Assembly: GCF_014644455.1 (NCBI RefSeq)
Contig: NZ_BMKS01000003.1
Coordinates: 89,930-153,929 of the forward strand
DNA length: 64,000 bases
Direction of reading: 5' to 3'
Source of the DNA: Caldovatus sediminis
Lineage (GTDB): Bacteria > Pseudomonadota > Alphaproteobacteria > Acetobacterales > Acetobacteraceae
The translations under genes were made by a program, and so were the position numbers. Positions 1 through 8,308 of this stretch are shown piece by piece. The notes under the pieces were generated by a model. It did no database searches, was not told the DNA's origin, and saw nothing but the letters and a program-made list of their open reading frames with translations. Within the stretch, counting starts at the first letter, position 1, and each line of letters begins with the position of its first letter.

Positions 1-1055
1 GGGGCGCGGCTGCGCTCGAGGCCGGCCGGGCGGCCTGGACCTTTACCCTCGACGACCGCGCGCGGCGCGACCTCGTCGTCGCGGTCCGGCGCGTGGGGCG
101 CGACCCGGAGCGGGACCTGCTCGACTACCGGCGCGAGGAATTCGACCTCGGCGCCGCGGCGGTGCCGATCGCCGCCGCGTTCCGGGAGATCCGCGACGGC
201 CGCGGCATCGCGCTGGTCCGCGGCCTGCCGCGCGAGGGCGTGACGCCGGCCGAGTTCGAGCTGATGACCTGGGCGATCGGACTCCACCACGGCGTGGCCC
301 GGCCGCAGGGCAAGGCGAGCCACTACGTCTCCAAGGTGCAGGACGCGGGGACGGTGTACCGGAGCCCGACGGGGCGCGGCTACTCCTCCAACGCCGAGCT
401 CGACTTCCACACCGACGGCGCCGACGTGGTGGTGCTGACCTGCTACAACCAGGCGCGCAGGGGCGGGATGAGCATGGTCTCGAGCTCGGTCACCGCCCGC
501 AACCTGCTGGCCGCGGAGCGCCCCGACCTCTGCGCGCTGCTGCACCAGCCGTTCTGGTTCAGCCGCCAGGGCGAGCAGGCGCCGGACGAGGCGCCGGCCT
601 ATCCGAACCCGATCTACGACACGGCGGACGGGCTGCTGTTCAGCCGCTGGAACCGGAACCGCGTCACCTCGGCGCAGCGAATCGAGGGCGTGCCGCCGCT
701 CTCCGCGGCGCAGCGCGAGGCGCTGGATGCGCTCGACGAGGTGCTGCGCCGCGACGCGGTGATGTACCGCATGTGGCTCGCGCCGGGCGACATGCAGCTG
801 CTCAACAGCCACGTCACCCTGCATTCCCGGACCTCGTTCGAGGATTTCGAGGAGCCGGAACGCAGGCGCCTCCTGTTCCGGCTGTGGCTGGCGCCCCCCG
901 ATTCCCGCCGCCTCCCGGAGAGCTGGCGCAACGCCTATCGCGCCGTCGAGCCGGGAACGGTGCGCGGCGGCATCCGCGGGCAGAACCACGACGCGCATCG
1001 CCGCGCCTTCGAGCGGCGGCAGGCCGCGGCACTTGGCATGGCCTGCGCGGACTGA
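1..1055 (+). CDS. TauD/TfdA-type Fe(II)/2-oxoglutarate-dependent dioxygenase, 5' end outside the window
   Basis: The reading frame (codons starting at base 3) is open from the window edge to the TGA at 1053-1055. A GTG at 93 could be taken as a start, but the residues before it (AAWTFTLDDRARRDLVVAVR) look like the normal N-terminus of this family, so the gene is cut by the window edge. The iron-binding HxD is in 'LDFHTDGADV' (His codon near 408). The distal His is in 'LHSRTSF', followed by the 2-oxoglutarate-binding Arg region 'RRRLLFRLWLA'. Family members hydroxylate small metabolites such as taurine-like sulfonates or carboxylates, but the substrate cannot be read from the sequence. The next gene starts within about 30 bp on the same strand. 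Confidence 0.85.
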   Translation, partial: GAAALEAGRAAWTFTLDDRARRDLVVAVRRVGRDPERDLLDYRREEFDLGAAAVPIAAAFREIRDGRGIALVRGLPREGVTPAEFELMTWAIGLHHGVARPQGKASHYVSKVQDAGTVYRSPTGRGYSSNAELDFHTDGADVVVLTCYNQARRGGMSMVSSSVTARNLLAAERPDLCALLHQPFWFSRQGEQAPDEAPAYPNPIYDTADGLLFSRWNRNRVTSAQRIEGVPPLSAAQREALDALDEVLRRDAVMYRMWLAPGDMQLLNSHVTLHSRTSFEDFEEPERRRLLFRLWLAPPDSRRLPESWRNAYRAVEPGTVRGGIRGQNHDAHRRAFERRQAAALGMACAD

Positions 1056-1086
1056 GGCGGTGGCGGCCCGGGCCGAGGGCGGCGGG

Positions 1087-2883
1087 ATGCCTCGCGCGGC
1101 GCCCGCGCCGCGCGCCGGCGCCTCGGCGCGGGCCGGGGAGTCCTCCGGCGCTGCCCGCTGGCTGGGCTGGGGGGGCGCGGCGCTGCTCGGGGCGCTGCCG
1201 GTGCTGCTGGTGTTCGGACCGGGGGTGATCGATCCCCGCTCGGTGGGGTGGATGCTGGCGGGGCCGCTGGGGCCGGACCCGGTGCAGTATCTGCTCGGCT
1301 GGACCTATTTCGTGCGCTCGCCCTGGGCGCTGCCGCCGGGCCTCAACCCCGATTACGGACTGGAGCTCGGCTCCTCGATCTTCTACGCGGATGCGATCCC
1401 GCTGCTGGCGCTGCCGTTCAAGGCGCTGCGCGGGCTGGTGGCGGTGCCGCAGTACTGGGGGCTCTGGCTGCTCGGCTGCGGGGTGGCTCAGGCGCTGCTG
1501 GCCTGGCGCCTGATCGGGCTGGTCGCGGCGGAGCCGCTCGCGCGGCTGGCGGGTGCGGGGCTGTTCGTGCTGCAGCCGATGCTGCTCAACCGGATGGGCG
1601 GGCATCTCGCCCTGGCCGGGCAGTGGGTGCTGCTCGCCGCGCTCTGGCTGGCGCTGCGGCCGGAGGGGAGGGGCTTGCGGCAGGGCGGCGCCTGGGGGCT
1701 GCTGGTGCTCGCGACCAGCCTCGTCCATGGCTACCTGCTCGCGATGGTGCTGGCACTGTGGAGCGCGGACTGGCTGCGCCGGGCGCTGCCGGGGCGGGAG
1801 GGACGGGCCGGAGCGGCGGGGCTGGCGGCCGAGGGCGTGGCGGTGCCTGGCGCGGGGGCGCTCGGCCTCTGGGCCGGCGGGTTCTTCGTCCTGCGGCGCG
1901 GCTTCGATGCGCCGGGGTATGGCGCCCTGGGCCTCGATCTCCTGGCGCTCTTCGACGCGGCGGAATGGGGCGCGCTGCTGCCGGCCCTGCCGGGGCTCAA
2001 CCATGCGGAGGCGGGGGGGAGCTATCTCGGGCTCGGCGCCCTGCTGCTGATCCTCGCCGCGGCGCTGGCGTGGGCGCGGCGCCGCGGTCCCGTGCTGCGG
2101 CCCGTGCTGCGGCGGCACTGGCCGCTCGCGGCGGTCCTGCTCGGCCTGCTCGGGTTCGCCATCACGCACCGCGTGGCCGTCGGCGGCGTGGTGCTGACGC
2201 TGTTCGAGCCGCCGGGCTGGGCGCTCGCCCTGGCCGGTGCGCTGCGGGCGTCGGAGCGGTTCGTCTGGCCGCTCGCCTATGCGCTGCTGCTGGGCGCCGT
2301 GGGCCTGGTCGCGCAGGCCTGGGGCGGGCGCCGGGCGGGGCTGCTGCTCGCGGCGCTGCTGGCGGTGCAGGCCGCGGACCTGGCGCCGGCGATGGCGCGG
2401 CTGCGCTCCCTCGTCGCCGACGCGCCCCGCGTGCCGCGGGAGCGGCTGCCCGATCCGTTCTGGGAGCAGGCGGGGCACGCCTATCGCCGGGTGCGGGCGG
2501 TGCCGGCGGCGAACCAGGGCCCGCATTGGGAGTCCGTCGCCCGGTTCGCCGCGCGCCACGGCATGCCGACGGACGCCGTCTATCTCGCCCGCATCGACGC
2601 GGAGGCGGTGCGCGCCCTCCGGGAATCCGTCACGGCGCGGATCGCAGCCGGCGACTTCGAGCCCGCCACGCTCTACGTGCTGCGCGACGCGCCGACGCTG
2701 CGTCTGGCGGCCGCGGCGCACGACCCGAGCCGGGACCTGCTGGCGGAGATCGACGGGATCGCGGTACTCGCGCCGGGATGGCTGCTGCAACGCCCCGCGC
2801 CGGCAGGGGCGCGGCCGCTCGGCCGATCGCAGGCCGCCACCGAGGGGCGACCGGACGTGACGCAGGGTCGGCCCGGTGGGTGA
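1087..2883 (+). CDS. DUF6311-type polytopic membrane protein
   Basis: A protein of about 598 residues with many hydrophobic segments in its first 450 residues and a soluble C-terminal part. It resembles the DUF6311 family (membrane proteins with glycosyltransferase-C-like topology), judged from the 'SSIFYADAIPLLALPFK' and 'LLNRMGGHLALAGQW' regions. Function is not established; a lipid-linked sugar transferase is possible. ATG 1087 ('MPRAAPAP') is preferred; GTG 1060 or ATG 1033 in the same frame would overlap the dioxygenase more or lengthen the Ala/Pro-rich tail. It is followed after 90 bp by a second large membrane protein of GT39 type, suggesting one envelope glycosylation unit. Confidence 0.7.
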   Translation: MPRAAPAPRAGASARAGESSGAARWLGWGGAALLGALPVLLVFGPGVIDPRSVGWMLAGPLGPDPVQYLLGWTYFVRSPWALPPGLNPDYGLELGSSIFYADAIPLLALPFKALRGLVAVPQYWGLWLLGCGVAQALLAWRLIGLVAAEPLARLAGAGLFVLQPMLLNRMGGHLALAGQWVLLAALWLALRPEGRGLRQGGAWGLLVLATSLVHGYLLAMVLALWSADWLRRALPGREGRAGAAGLAAEGVAVPGAGALGLWAGGFFVLRRGFDAPGYGALGLDLLALFDAAEWGALLPALPGLNHAEAGGSYLGLGALLLILAAALAWARRRGPVLRPVLRRHWPLAAVLLGLLGFAITHRVAVGGVVLTLFEPPGWALALAGALRASERFVWPLAYALLLGAVGLVAQAWGGRRAGLLLAALLAVQAADLAPAMARLRSLVADAPRVPRERLPDPFWEQAGHAYRRVRAVPAANQGPHWESVARFAARHGMPTDAVYLARIDAEAVRALRESVTARIAAGDFEPATLYVLRDAPTLRLAAAAHDPSRDLLAEIDGIAVLAPGWLLQRPAPAGARPLGRSQAATEGRPDVTQGRPGG

Positions 2884-2973
2884 GCGCCGCGGGAGGGCTT
2901 GCTCCGCCTGCTCCGCGCCCGCGCCGGGCGGAGGGTCCGCCGCCCGTCCTTCCAGCCACCCGACGCCGCGCCC

Positions 2974-4575
2974 ATGAGCATCGTTCGACCGACCGCCGGC
3001 GCCGCCGCCGAGGACGCGCGGGCGGGTTCGGCCGTCGCGGCGCCGCCGGCGCCGGGCGCAGCGCCGGCCGCGGCGGTCGCGACCCCGCTGATCCTGCTCG
3101 CCGCGGCGCTGGCGCTGCGGGCGCTCGGATTCGTCCCCGCGGTGATCGACACCGACGAGGGCCTCTACATCCTCCAGGCCCGCGCCTGGCTGCGCGGCGG
3201 CTGGCCGCTGGTCGCGGTGTGGGACATGCATCCGGTGGGCGGGCCGGCACTGCTGACGCTCGCCATGGCGGTGCTCGGCGAGGGGGTGGGCGCGGTGCGG
3301 CTGTTCGGCGCGGTCGCGGTGGCGCTGACCGGCTGGGCGCTGCACGGCGCGGCGCGGGCGGCCGGGGCGCCCCATGGCGTCGCGCTCGGGGCGGGGCTGC
3401 TCTACGTGGCGCACAGCGTGCTGCTCGGCGGGCTCGCGACCAACACGGAGGTGCTGCTGGCGCCCTTCGTGGCCGCGGCGATGGCGCTCGGCGTGCGCGG
3501 GGCGGCGCGGGCGCTGGAGCGGGGGGCGGCGCCGCGCTGGCGGGACCTCGTGGCGACGGGGCTGCTCGTCGGCGCGGCGCTGACCGTGAAGCCGGTGGCG
3601 GTGCCGGAGGGTTCCCTCGCCTTCCTGCTGCTGACCGCGCCGGCGTGGCGGCGCGGCGCACTGCCCTGGCGGCGCGGGCTCGCGATGGCGGCGGCCTATG
3701 CCGCGCTGTGCGCGGCGCCGACCGCGCTGTTCGCCCTGGCCTATGCGCTGCATGGCGCGTTCTGGGAGTTCCTCGACGGGTCCTTCCTCGCGCCGCTGCG
3801 CTACGGCGGCGAGCGGCTCGATCCCGGCACGGCCGCCTGGCAGGTGGGGACGGCGATGCTTGGGCTCGCCTGGTTGTTCGTCATGGCGGCGCTGGCGCCG
3901 CTGCCGGCGCGGCGCGGGGCGGCCGAGGAGGGCTGGGCCCGGCGGCTGGGCGCGGTGGGGGCCTTGTGGTTCGTCGCCGCGAGCCTCGCCGTCGCCATGC
4001 CGGGCATGTTCTTTGAGCACTACTTCCTGCTCTGGCTGCCGCCGCTCGCGCTGCTTGCCGCCTGCGGGGCGTGGCGGCTGGCGACGTGCTGCATCGCGCC
4101 GCCGCCGCGGCGCGCCGGCCTCGCCTTCGCCCTGGTGATCGCGGCCCTGAGCGTGGACGCCTGGCTCGGCGACGCGGTGCCGCGCATGCAGCGCGGCGTC
4201 GGCCTGCGCGAGCCGGACCCGGTGCGCGGGGTGGCGGCCGCGCTCGCCGCCGCGGTGCCGCGCGGGGCGCCGGTGCTGGTCGCCAACTACCACCCGGTGG
4301 TCCATGCGCTCGCCGATGTCGGGCTGGCCACGCGCTACGTCTTCCCGGCGCAGCTCACCGGCCGCTACGGCGCGGTGGCGGGCATCGACATGGACGCCGA
4401 GGTGGCGCGCGTGCTCGCCTCCCGCCCCGCGGCGATCGTGGTGGACCGCGGCTGGTGGACGGCCATGCGCCCGACGGTGCGGGCGATGCTCGAGGAGGCG
4501 CTCGCGCAGGACTACGCGATCGCCGCGACGGTGATGGAGGAGCGCGGGCCGGTGGAGATCTGGCGCCGGCGCTGA
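2974..4575 (+). CDS. GT39/ArnT-like membrane glycosyltransferase
   Basis: About 533 residues, with a short Ala-rich cytoplasmic tail and then roughly ten hydrophobic segments. The first periplasmic loop has the acidic motif expected of dolichyl/undecaprenyl-phosphate-sugar transferases, 'VIDTDEGLYILQARAWL' near residue 55, followed by 'DMHPVGGP'. The last 130 residues are a soluble domain ending 'ERGPVEIWRRR'. GT39/ArnT-like enzymes move a sugar from a polyprenyl-phosphate donor to lipid or protein in the periplasm; donor and acceptor are unknown here. ATG 2974 is chosen over GTG 2899 because the extra 25 residues are Arg-rich and unlike a family N-terminus. Co-oriented with the DUF6311 gene before it and the YdcF gene after it. 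Confidence 0.75.
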   Translation: MSIVRPTAGAAAEDARAGSAVAAPPAPGAAPAAAVATPLILLAAALALRALGFVPAVIDTDEGLYILQARAWLRGGWPLVAVWDMHPVGGPALLTLAMAVLGEGVGAVRLFGAVAVALTGWALHGAARAAGAPHGVALGAGLLYVAHSVLLGGLATNTEVLLAPFVAAAMALGVRGAARALERGAAPRWRDLVATGLLVGAALTVKPVAVPEGSLAFLLLTAPAWRRGALPWRRGLAMAAAYAALCAAPTALFALAYALHGAFWEFLDGSFLAPLRYGGERLDPGTAAWQVGTAMLGLAWLFVMAALAPLPARRGAAEEGWARRLGAVGALWFVAASLAVAMPGMFFEHYFLLWLPPLALLAACGAWRLATCCIAPPPRRAGLAFALVIAALSVDAWLGDAVPRMQRGVGLREPDPVRGVAAALAAAVPRGAPVLVANYHPVVHALADVGLATRYVFPAQLTGRYGAVAGIDMDAEVARVLASRPAAIVVDRGWWTAMRPTVRAMLEEALAQDYAIAATVMEERGPVEIWRRR

Positions 4576-4652
4576 GCGCGGGGCGGCGCGCTGGCCATCG
4601 GCCGGCCGCCTCGCTATTCGGGCCGGGTCGGTGCCGATGCCGGAAGCCGCCC

Positions 4653-5453
4653 GTGTCCGAACAGCTCAGCTACGTGCTCTCGAAGGTGCTCTGGTTCCCG
4701 CTGCGGCCCGGGACCTTCGCGCTGCTGCTCGGCTGGCTCGGGCTGTGGGCGCTGTGGCGGCGGCGGCGCTGGGGACGGTGGCCGCTGCTCGCCGCGCTCG
4801 GCTTCTACACCGCCGTGTTCGCGACGCCGCTCAGCCAGTGGGTGCTGATCCCGCTCGAGGAGCGCTTTCCCCGTCCGGCCGCGGCGCCGGCGCGGGTGGA
4901 CGGCGTGGTGGTGCTCGGCGGCATGGTGGACCAGACCATCACCGAGGCGCGCGGCATCCCGGCGCTCAACGGCGCGGCGGAGCGGCTGACCGAGATGGTC
5001 GCGCTGGCGCGGCGCTATCCGCAGGCGCGGCTCGTCTTCACCGGCGGGCAGGGCTCCCTGGTCCATGGCGGGCTGACCGAGGCCGACGTCGCGCGCGCGC
5101 TGCTCACGGCCATGGGTGTGCCGCCGGAGCGCGTGACCTACGAGGAGGCGGCGCGCAACACGCACCAGAACGCGGTGCTGACGCGCGCCCTGATGCGACC
5201 CGGTCCGGGCGAGACCTGGCTGCTCGTGACCTCCGCGAGCCACATGCCGCGGGCGGTGGGCGTGTTCCGCAAGGCGGGGTGGGAGGTGCTGGCCTGGCCG
5301 GTGAACTACCGCACCGGGCGCAGCCTCGTCGTCTGGTACGACGCCCCCTTCCCGGAGCGGCTGGCGCAGTTCGAGACCGGGCTGCGGGAGTGGCTCGGGC
5401 TGCTCGCCTACCGGGCGATGGGGCGGACCGACGCGCTGTTCCCGGCGCCGTGA
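4653..5453 (+). CDS. YdcF/ElyC/SanA-family envelope protein
   Basis: About 266 residues: two N-terminal membrane segments (about residues 15-60), then a DUF218 domain with 'DGVVVLGG', 'RLVFTGGQGS', 'EEAARNTHQNA' and 'VTSASHMPRAVGVFRKAGW'. ElyC, the best-studied relative, affects peptidoglycan synthesis and use of the undecaprenyl carrier; the reaction of the family is not established. The GTG start at 4653 has a GGAAG ribosome-binding site about seven bases upstream and gives a normal membrane-anchored N-terminus. Its position after two lipid-linked-sugar-type membrane proteins fits an envelope role. Confidence 0.85.
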   Translation: MSEQLSYVLSKVLWFPLRPGTFALLLGWLGLWALWRRRRWGRWPLLAALGFYTAVFATPLSQWVLIPLEERFPRPAAAPARVDGVVVLGGMVDQTITEARGIPALNGAAERLTEMVALARRYPQARLVFTGGQGSLVHGGLTEADVARALLTAMGVPPERVTYEEAARNTHQNAVLTRALMRPGPGETWLLVTSASHMPRAVGVFRKAGWEVLAWPVNYRTGRSLVVWYDAPFPERLAQFETGLREWLGLLAYRAMGRTDALFPAP

Positions 5454-5471
5454 CGCGGGGCGCCGCGCCGG

Positions 5472-6893
5472 TCAGGCGAGACGCGGGCCCCCGGCTTCCG
5501 CGAGCGTCGCCAGCTCGCCGACGGTGACCGGCCTGAGCGGCGGACGGACGCGCGGCGGCCCGATCTCCGCCGGGGGGACGCCGCGGGCGGCGGCGATGGT
5601 GCCGACGAGCGGGAGGAGGCAGGTGCGGCCCTGGCACGGCCCCATGCCGGCGCGGGTGAAGGCCTTCGCCTGGCTCGGCCCCAGCGCGCCGAGCTGCACC
5701 GCCTCGCGCAGCGCGCCCGCGGTGACGCCCTCGCAGCGGCAGACCACGACCTCGTCGGCCGGCGCGGCAAGGGCGGGGCGCGGCGGGAACAGCGTGTCCA
5801 GCAGGCGGCGCAGCGCGACCTCGCGCCGGAGCAGGCGCCGGAGCGGGGCGGCGCGCGCCGCTGCCCCGGCGGGGGTGAGCCGGCCGAGATCGGCGGCCGC
5901 GCCGAGGGCGGCGATGTGCCCCCGCAGCCCGGCGGCGCGCGCGCCGAGGATGCCGCCGGCATCGCCGGCGATCAGGATCCGCGGCTCGCTGCTGCGGCCG
6001 AAGGGATCGAGCACGGGGCGGAAGCAGGCCTGCGCGTCGTCCCACGCATGGGCGCAGCCGAGCGAGAGCGCCGCGTGCACGTTCGGCACCACGCCCTCGT
6101 GCAGCAGGAGCCCGCGCGCCGGCGCCTCCCGCCGCGCGCCGTCGGCGCCGCGCCAGCGCAGGCGCGCGATGCGGCCCCCTTCGCCGAGGGCCTCCACCGC
6201 CTCCACGCCGCGGTGCACGGGGATGCCCGCGCGCGCGACGGCGCGCCGCCAGGCGAGGCCCTCGGCAACGGAACGCCATGCCGTCGCCACGGCCGCGGGA
6301 TGCCGCGCGGCGGCGCGCCAGGCGCCCGGCGGCGCGGTGTCGAGCACCCCGGCGACGCGGCCGCCGAGCGCCAGCACCTGCGCGCAGTAGAGCCACACCA
6401 GCGGCCCCTGGCCCGCGACCCACACGCCGGGATCGGGGAGGGCGCCGGAGGTCTTGAGCAGGATCTGCGCCGCGCCGACCGTCATCACCCCGGGCAGGGT
6501 CCAGCCCGGGATCGGCACCGGCCGTTCCAGCGCGCCGACGGCGAGCAGCACGCGCTCGCCGCGGAGGACCGAGGCGATGCCGGCGCAGCTCGCCATCACC
6601 CGGCCGTCGCGCTCCACCTGCCAGACCTGCGTCTCCGGGCGGTAGGCGGCGCCGGAGCCGCGGAAGGCGGCGACCCGCGCGGCGCCGGCGCGGCCCTCGG
6701 CGCCGAGCGCGGCGGCGAGCGGCGCGTCCGCGGCGGCGCGCTCGACGGCGCGCCAGACCTGCCCGCCCGGCGAGGGCTGCTCGTCGAGGACGACGGTGGA
6801 GAGGCCGAGCCGCGCCGCCTCGGTGGCGGCGGACAGGCCGGCGGGGCCGGCGCCGACGACGACGAGATCGAAGCGCTCCTCGCGCGGCGTCAT
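5472..6893 (-). CDS. FAD-dependent dehydrogenase subunit with C-terminal [2Fe-2S] motif (HcnB/OoxA-like)
   Basis: About 473 residues. The N-terminus has a dinucleotide-binding fold, 'VVVGAGPAGLSAATEAAR', and a second NAD(P)/FAD motif, 'RILIAGDAGGILGARAA', lies near residue 300. The C-terminal domain carries the BFD-like iron-sulfur signature 'VVCRCEGV' ... 'GMGPCQGRTC'. This is the large subunit architecture of hydrogen cyanide synthase, octopine/nopaline oxidase and hydroxyproline dehydrogenase complexes. The ATG at 6893 overlaps the TGA of the upstream [2Fe-2S] subunit (ATGA), indicating coupled translation and complex formation. The in-frame extension to 6995 is rejected because it overlaps that subunit. 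Substrate unknown, probably an amine or imino acid. Confidence 0.85.
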   Translation of the reverse strand: MTPREERFDLVVVGAGPAGLSAATEAARLGLSTVVLDEQPSPGGQVWRAVERAAADAPLAAALGAEGRAGAARVAAFRGSGAAYRPETQVWQVERDGRVMASCAGIASVLRGERVLLAVGALERPVPIPGWTLPGVMTVGAAQILLKTSGALPDPGVWVAGQGPLVWLYCAQVLALGGRVAGVLDTAPPGAWRAAARHPAAVATAWRSVAEGLAWRRAVARAGIPVHRGVEAVEALGEGGRIARLRWRGADGARREAPARGLLLHEGVVPNVHAALSLGCAHAWDDAQACFRPVLDPFGRSSEPRILIAGDAGGILGARAAGLRGHIAALGAAADLGRLTPAGAAARAAPLRRLLRREVALRRLLDTLFPPRPALAAPADEVVVCRCEGVTAGALREAVQLGALGPSQAKAFTRAGMGPCQGRTCLLPLVGTIAAARGVPPAEIGPPRVRPPLRPVTVGELATLAEAGGPRLA

Positions 6894-7192
6894 CGCAGGC
6901 GCGGCGCGCCGGGCTGGCGCTCGATCGCCATGCCCTCGCGCACCGTGACGAGGCAGGCCTGGCGGGAGGGTTCGCCGTCTATCACCATCAGGCACTCGTG
7001 GCAGGTGCCCATCATGCAGTAGGGCGCGCGCCGCTCGCCGGTCGCGGCGTCGGTCCGCGTGTGGCCGAGGCCGGCGAGCAGCACCACCGCCGCCACCGTG
7101 TCGCCCGCGCGCGCCCGCACCGGACGGCCGTCGAGCGTCACCGTGACGGCCTGCGTCGCCTCGCGCGCCGGGTCAGGCGGCCTGTGGAACAT
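6890..7192 (-). CDS. Small [2Fe-2S] ferredoxin-like subunit (HcnA-like)
   Basis: A 100-residue protein with the plant-ferredoxin-like fold expected of HcnA/OoxC-type subunits: 'VTLDGRPVRARAGDTVAAVV' followed by 'YCMMGTCHECLMVIDG' and a later Cys in 'SRQACLV'. The four cysteines can hold a [2Fe-2S] cluster. It starts 20 bp inside the D-amino-acid-oxidase-like gene upstream and ends in a 4-bp overlap with the FAD subunit downstream, so the three are translated as a set. It probably carries electrons between the two flavoproteins and a respiratory acceptor. Confidence 0.85.
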   Translation of the reverse strand: MFHRPPDPAREATQAVTVTLDGRPVRARAGDTVAAVVLLAGLGHTRTDAATGERRAPYCMMGTCHECLMVIDGEPSRQACLVTVREGMAIERQPGAPRLR

Positions 7193-8303
7193 CGAAGCGC
7201 TCCGGCGCGAAGGGCCGCAGGGTGTCGGGGAGGCGCTCGGCGAGGATCGCCTCGGCGAGGTCGTTGGCGTGCACGGCGGCGAGCGTGACGCCGGAATGGC
7301 AGATGGCCGCGTAGGCGCCGGGGAAGCGCGCCGACCGGTGATAGACCGGGAACCCGTCCGGCGAGAGCACGCGCAGCCCCGCCCAGGCGCGGACCACGCG
7401 GGCGCGGGCGAGGCCGGGCATGACGCGCACCGCGTTCGCCGCGATCGCCGCCTCGCCGGCGAGGGTCGTGCCGGTGTCCATGCCGGCGTCCTCGTGCGTC
7501 GTGCCGAGCAGGATCGTGCCGTCGGCGGTCTGGCGGATGCCGTTGGCGGGCAGCGGGATGCAGGGCTGCACCCGCTCGGTCACCATCACCTGGCCGCGCT
7601 CGGCGCGCAGCGGCGCGCGCAGGCCGAGCGCGCCGGCGAGCGCGGGGGTGCCGTGGCCGGCGGCGAGCACCAGCTTCGCCGCGCGGATCGGGCCGGCCGG
7701 GGTGTCGGCGGTGAAGCCCTCGCCGTCGGGCCGCACCGCGCGCGCCGGCGCGTCGGGCCGGTAGGCGGCGCCGTGGCGCCGCAGCGCGGCGTGCAGGGCG
7801 CGCAGCAGGCGCAGCGGGTTGGCGCAGCCGTCGTGCGGGCAGAAGGCGGCGCCGGTGACCTCGGGGCCGAAGCGCACGCCGGGCATCAGGCGCTCCAGCG
7901 CGGCGCGTTCCAGGAGTTCGAGGCCGTACACCTCCGGCCCGGCCTGGTTGTGCAGGCGGAGGATCGTCGTGCGGCGCGCCTCGAACCCCTCCTCGCCGAG
8001 GCAGTAGGCGAGGCCGCCGCGCCGCTCGTGCTCCGGGCTGATGCCGGTGGCCTCGGCGAGCTCGGCGGCGAAGGCGCCCCAGAGGTCGGCGGAGCGGCGG
8101 GTCCAGCGGGCGTAGGCGGGCATCCCGTCGCCCTTGGACTGCACCCAGACGAGCCCGAAATTCACCCGCGCCGAGCGCAGCGCGCCGTCGCCCTGGTCGA
8201 GCACGACGACGCGCGCGCCGCGCCTCGCGAGGCCGTAGGCGATGGCCGAGCCGACCATGCCGCCGCCGACGACGGCGATGTCGTGGTGCTCCGCCCCCGC
8301 CAT
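7173..8303 (-). CDS. D-amino-acid-oxidase-like FAD oxidoreductase (HcnC/DadA/OoxB-like)
   Basis: About 376 residues in the DAO fold: N-terminal FAD site 'DIAVVGGGMVGSAIAYGL', a central substrate-binding region ('RGGLAYCLGEEG'), and a C-terminal FAD contact 'WAGLRVLSPDGFPVYHRS' with 'ICHSGVTLAAVHANDLAE'. Proteins of this type are the catalytic subunit that oxidises the C-N bond of glycine, opines or (hydroxy)proline in complexes with HcnA- and HcnB-like partners, both encoded directly downstream. ATG 8303 sits five bases after the stop codon of the enolase gene, so all four genes form one operon. Longer in-frame starts lie inside the enolase gene and were not used. Confidence 0.87.
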   Translation of the reverse strand: MAGAEHHDIAVVGGGMVGSAIAYGLARRGARVVVLDQGDGALRSARVNFGLVWVQSKGDGMPAYARWTRRSADLWGAFAAELAEATGISPEHERRGGLAYCLGEEGFEARRTTILRLHNQAGPEVYGLELLERAALERLMPGVRFGPEVTGAAFCPHDGCANPLRLLRALHAALRRHGAAYRPDAPARAVRPDGEGFTADTPAGPIRAAKLVLAAGHGTPALAGALGLRAPLRAERGQVMVTERVQPCIPLPANGIRQTADGTILLGTTHEDAGMDTGTTLAGEAAIAANAVRVMPGLARARVVRAWAGLRVLSPDGFPVYHRSARFPGAYAAICHSGVTLAAVHANDLAEAILAERLPDTLRPFAPERFDVPQAA

Positions 8304-8308
8304 CGCGC

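Noticed and set aside
93-1055. GTG 93 as the true start of the dioxygenase
   Set aside because: The frame is open to the window edge and the upstream residues match the family N-terminus, so the gene is truncated rather than starting here.
814-4305. A 1,163-codon minus-strand ORF opposite the DUF6311 and GT39-like genes
   Set aside because: It is Arg/Gln/His/Pro-rich with no hydrophobic core, no motif and the composition of an antisense frame in GC-rich DNA; the plus-strand genes have clear families.
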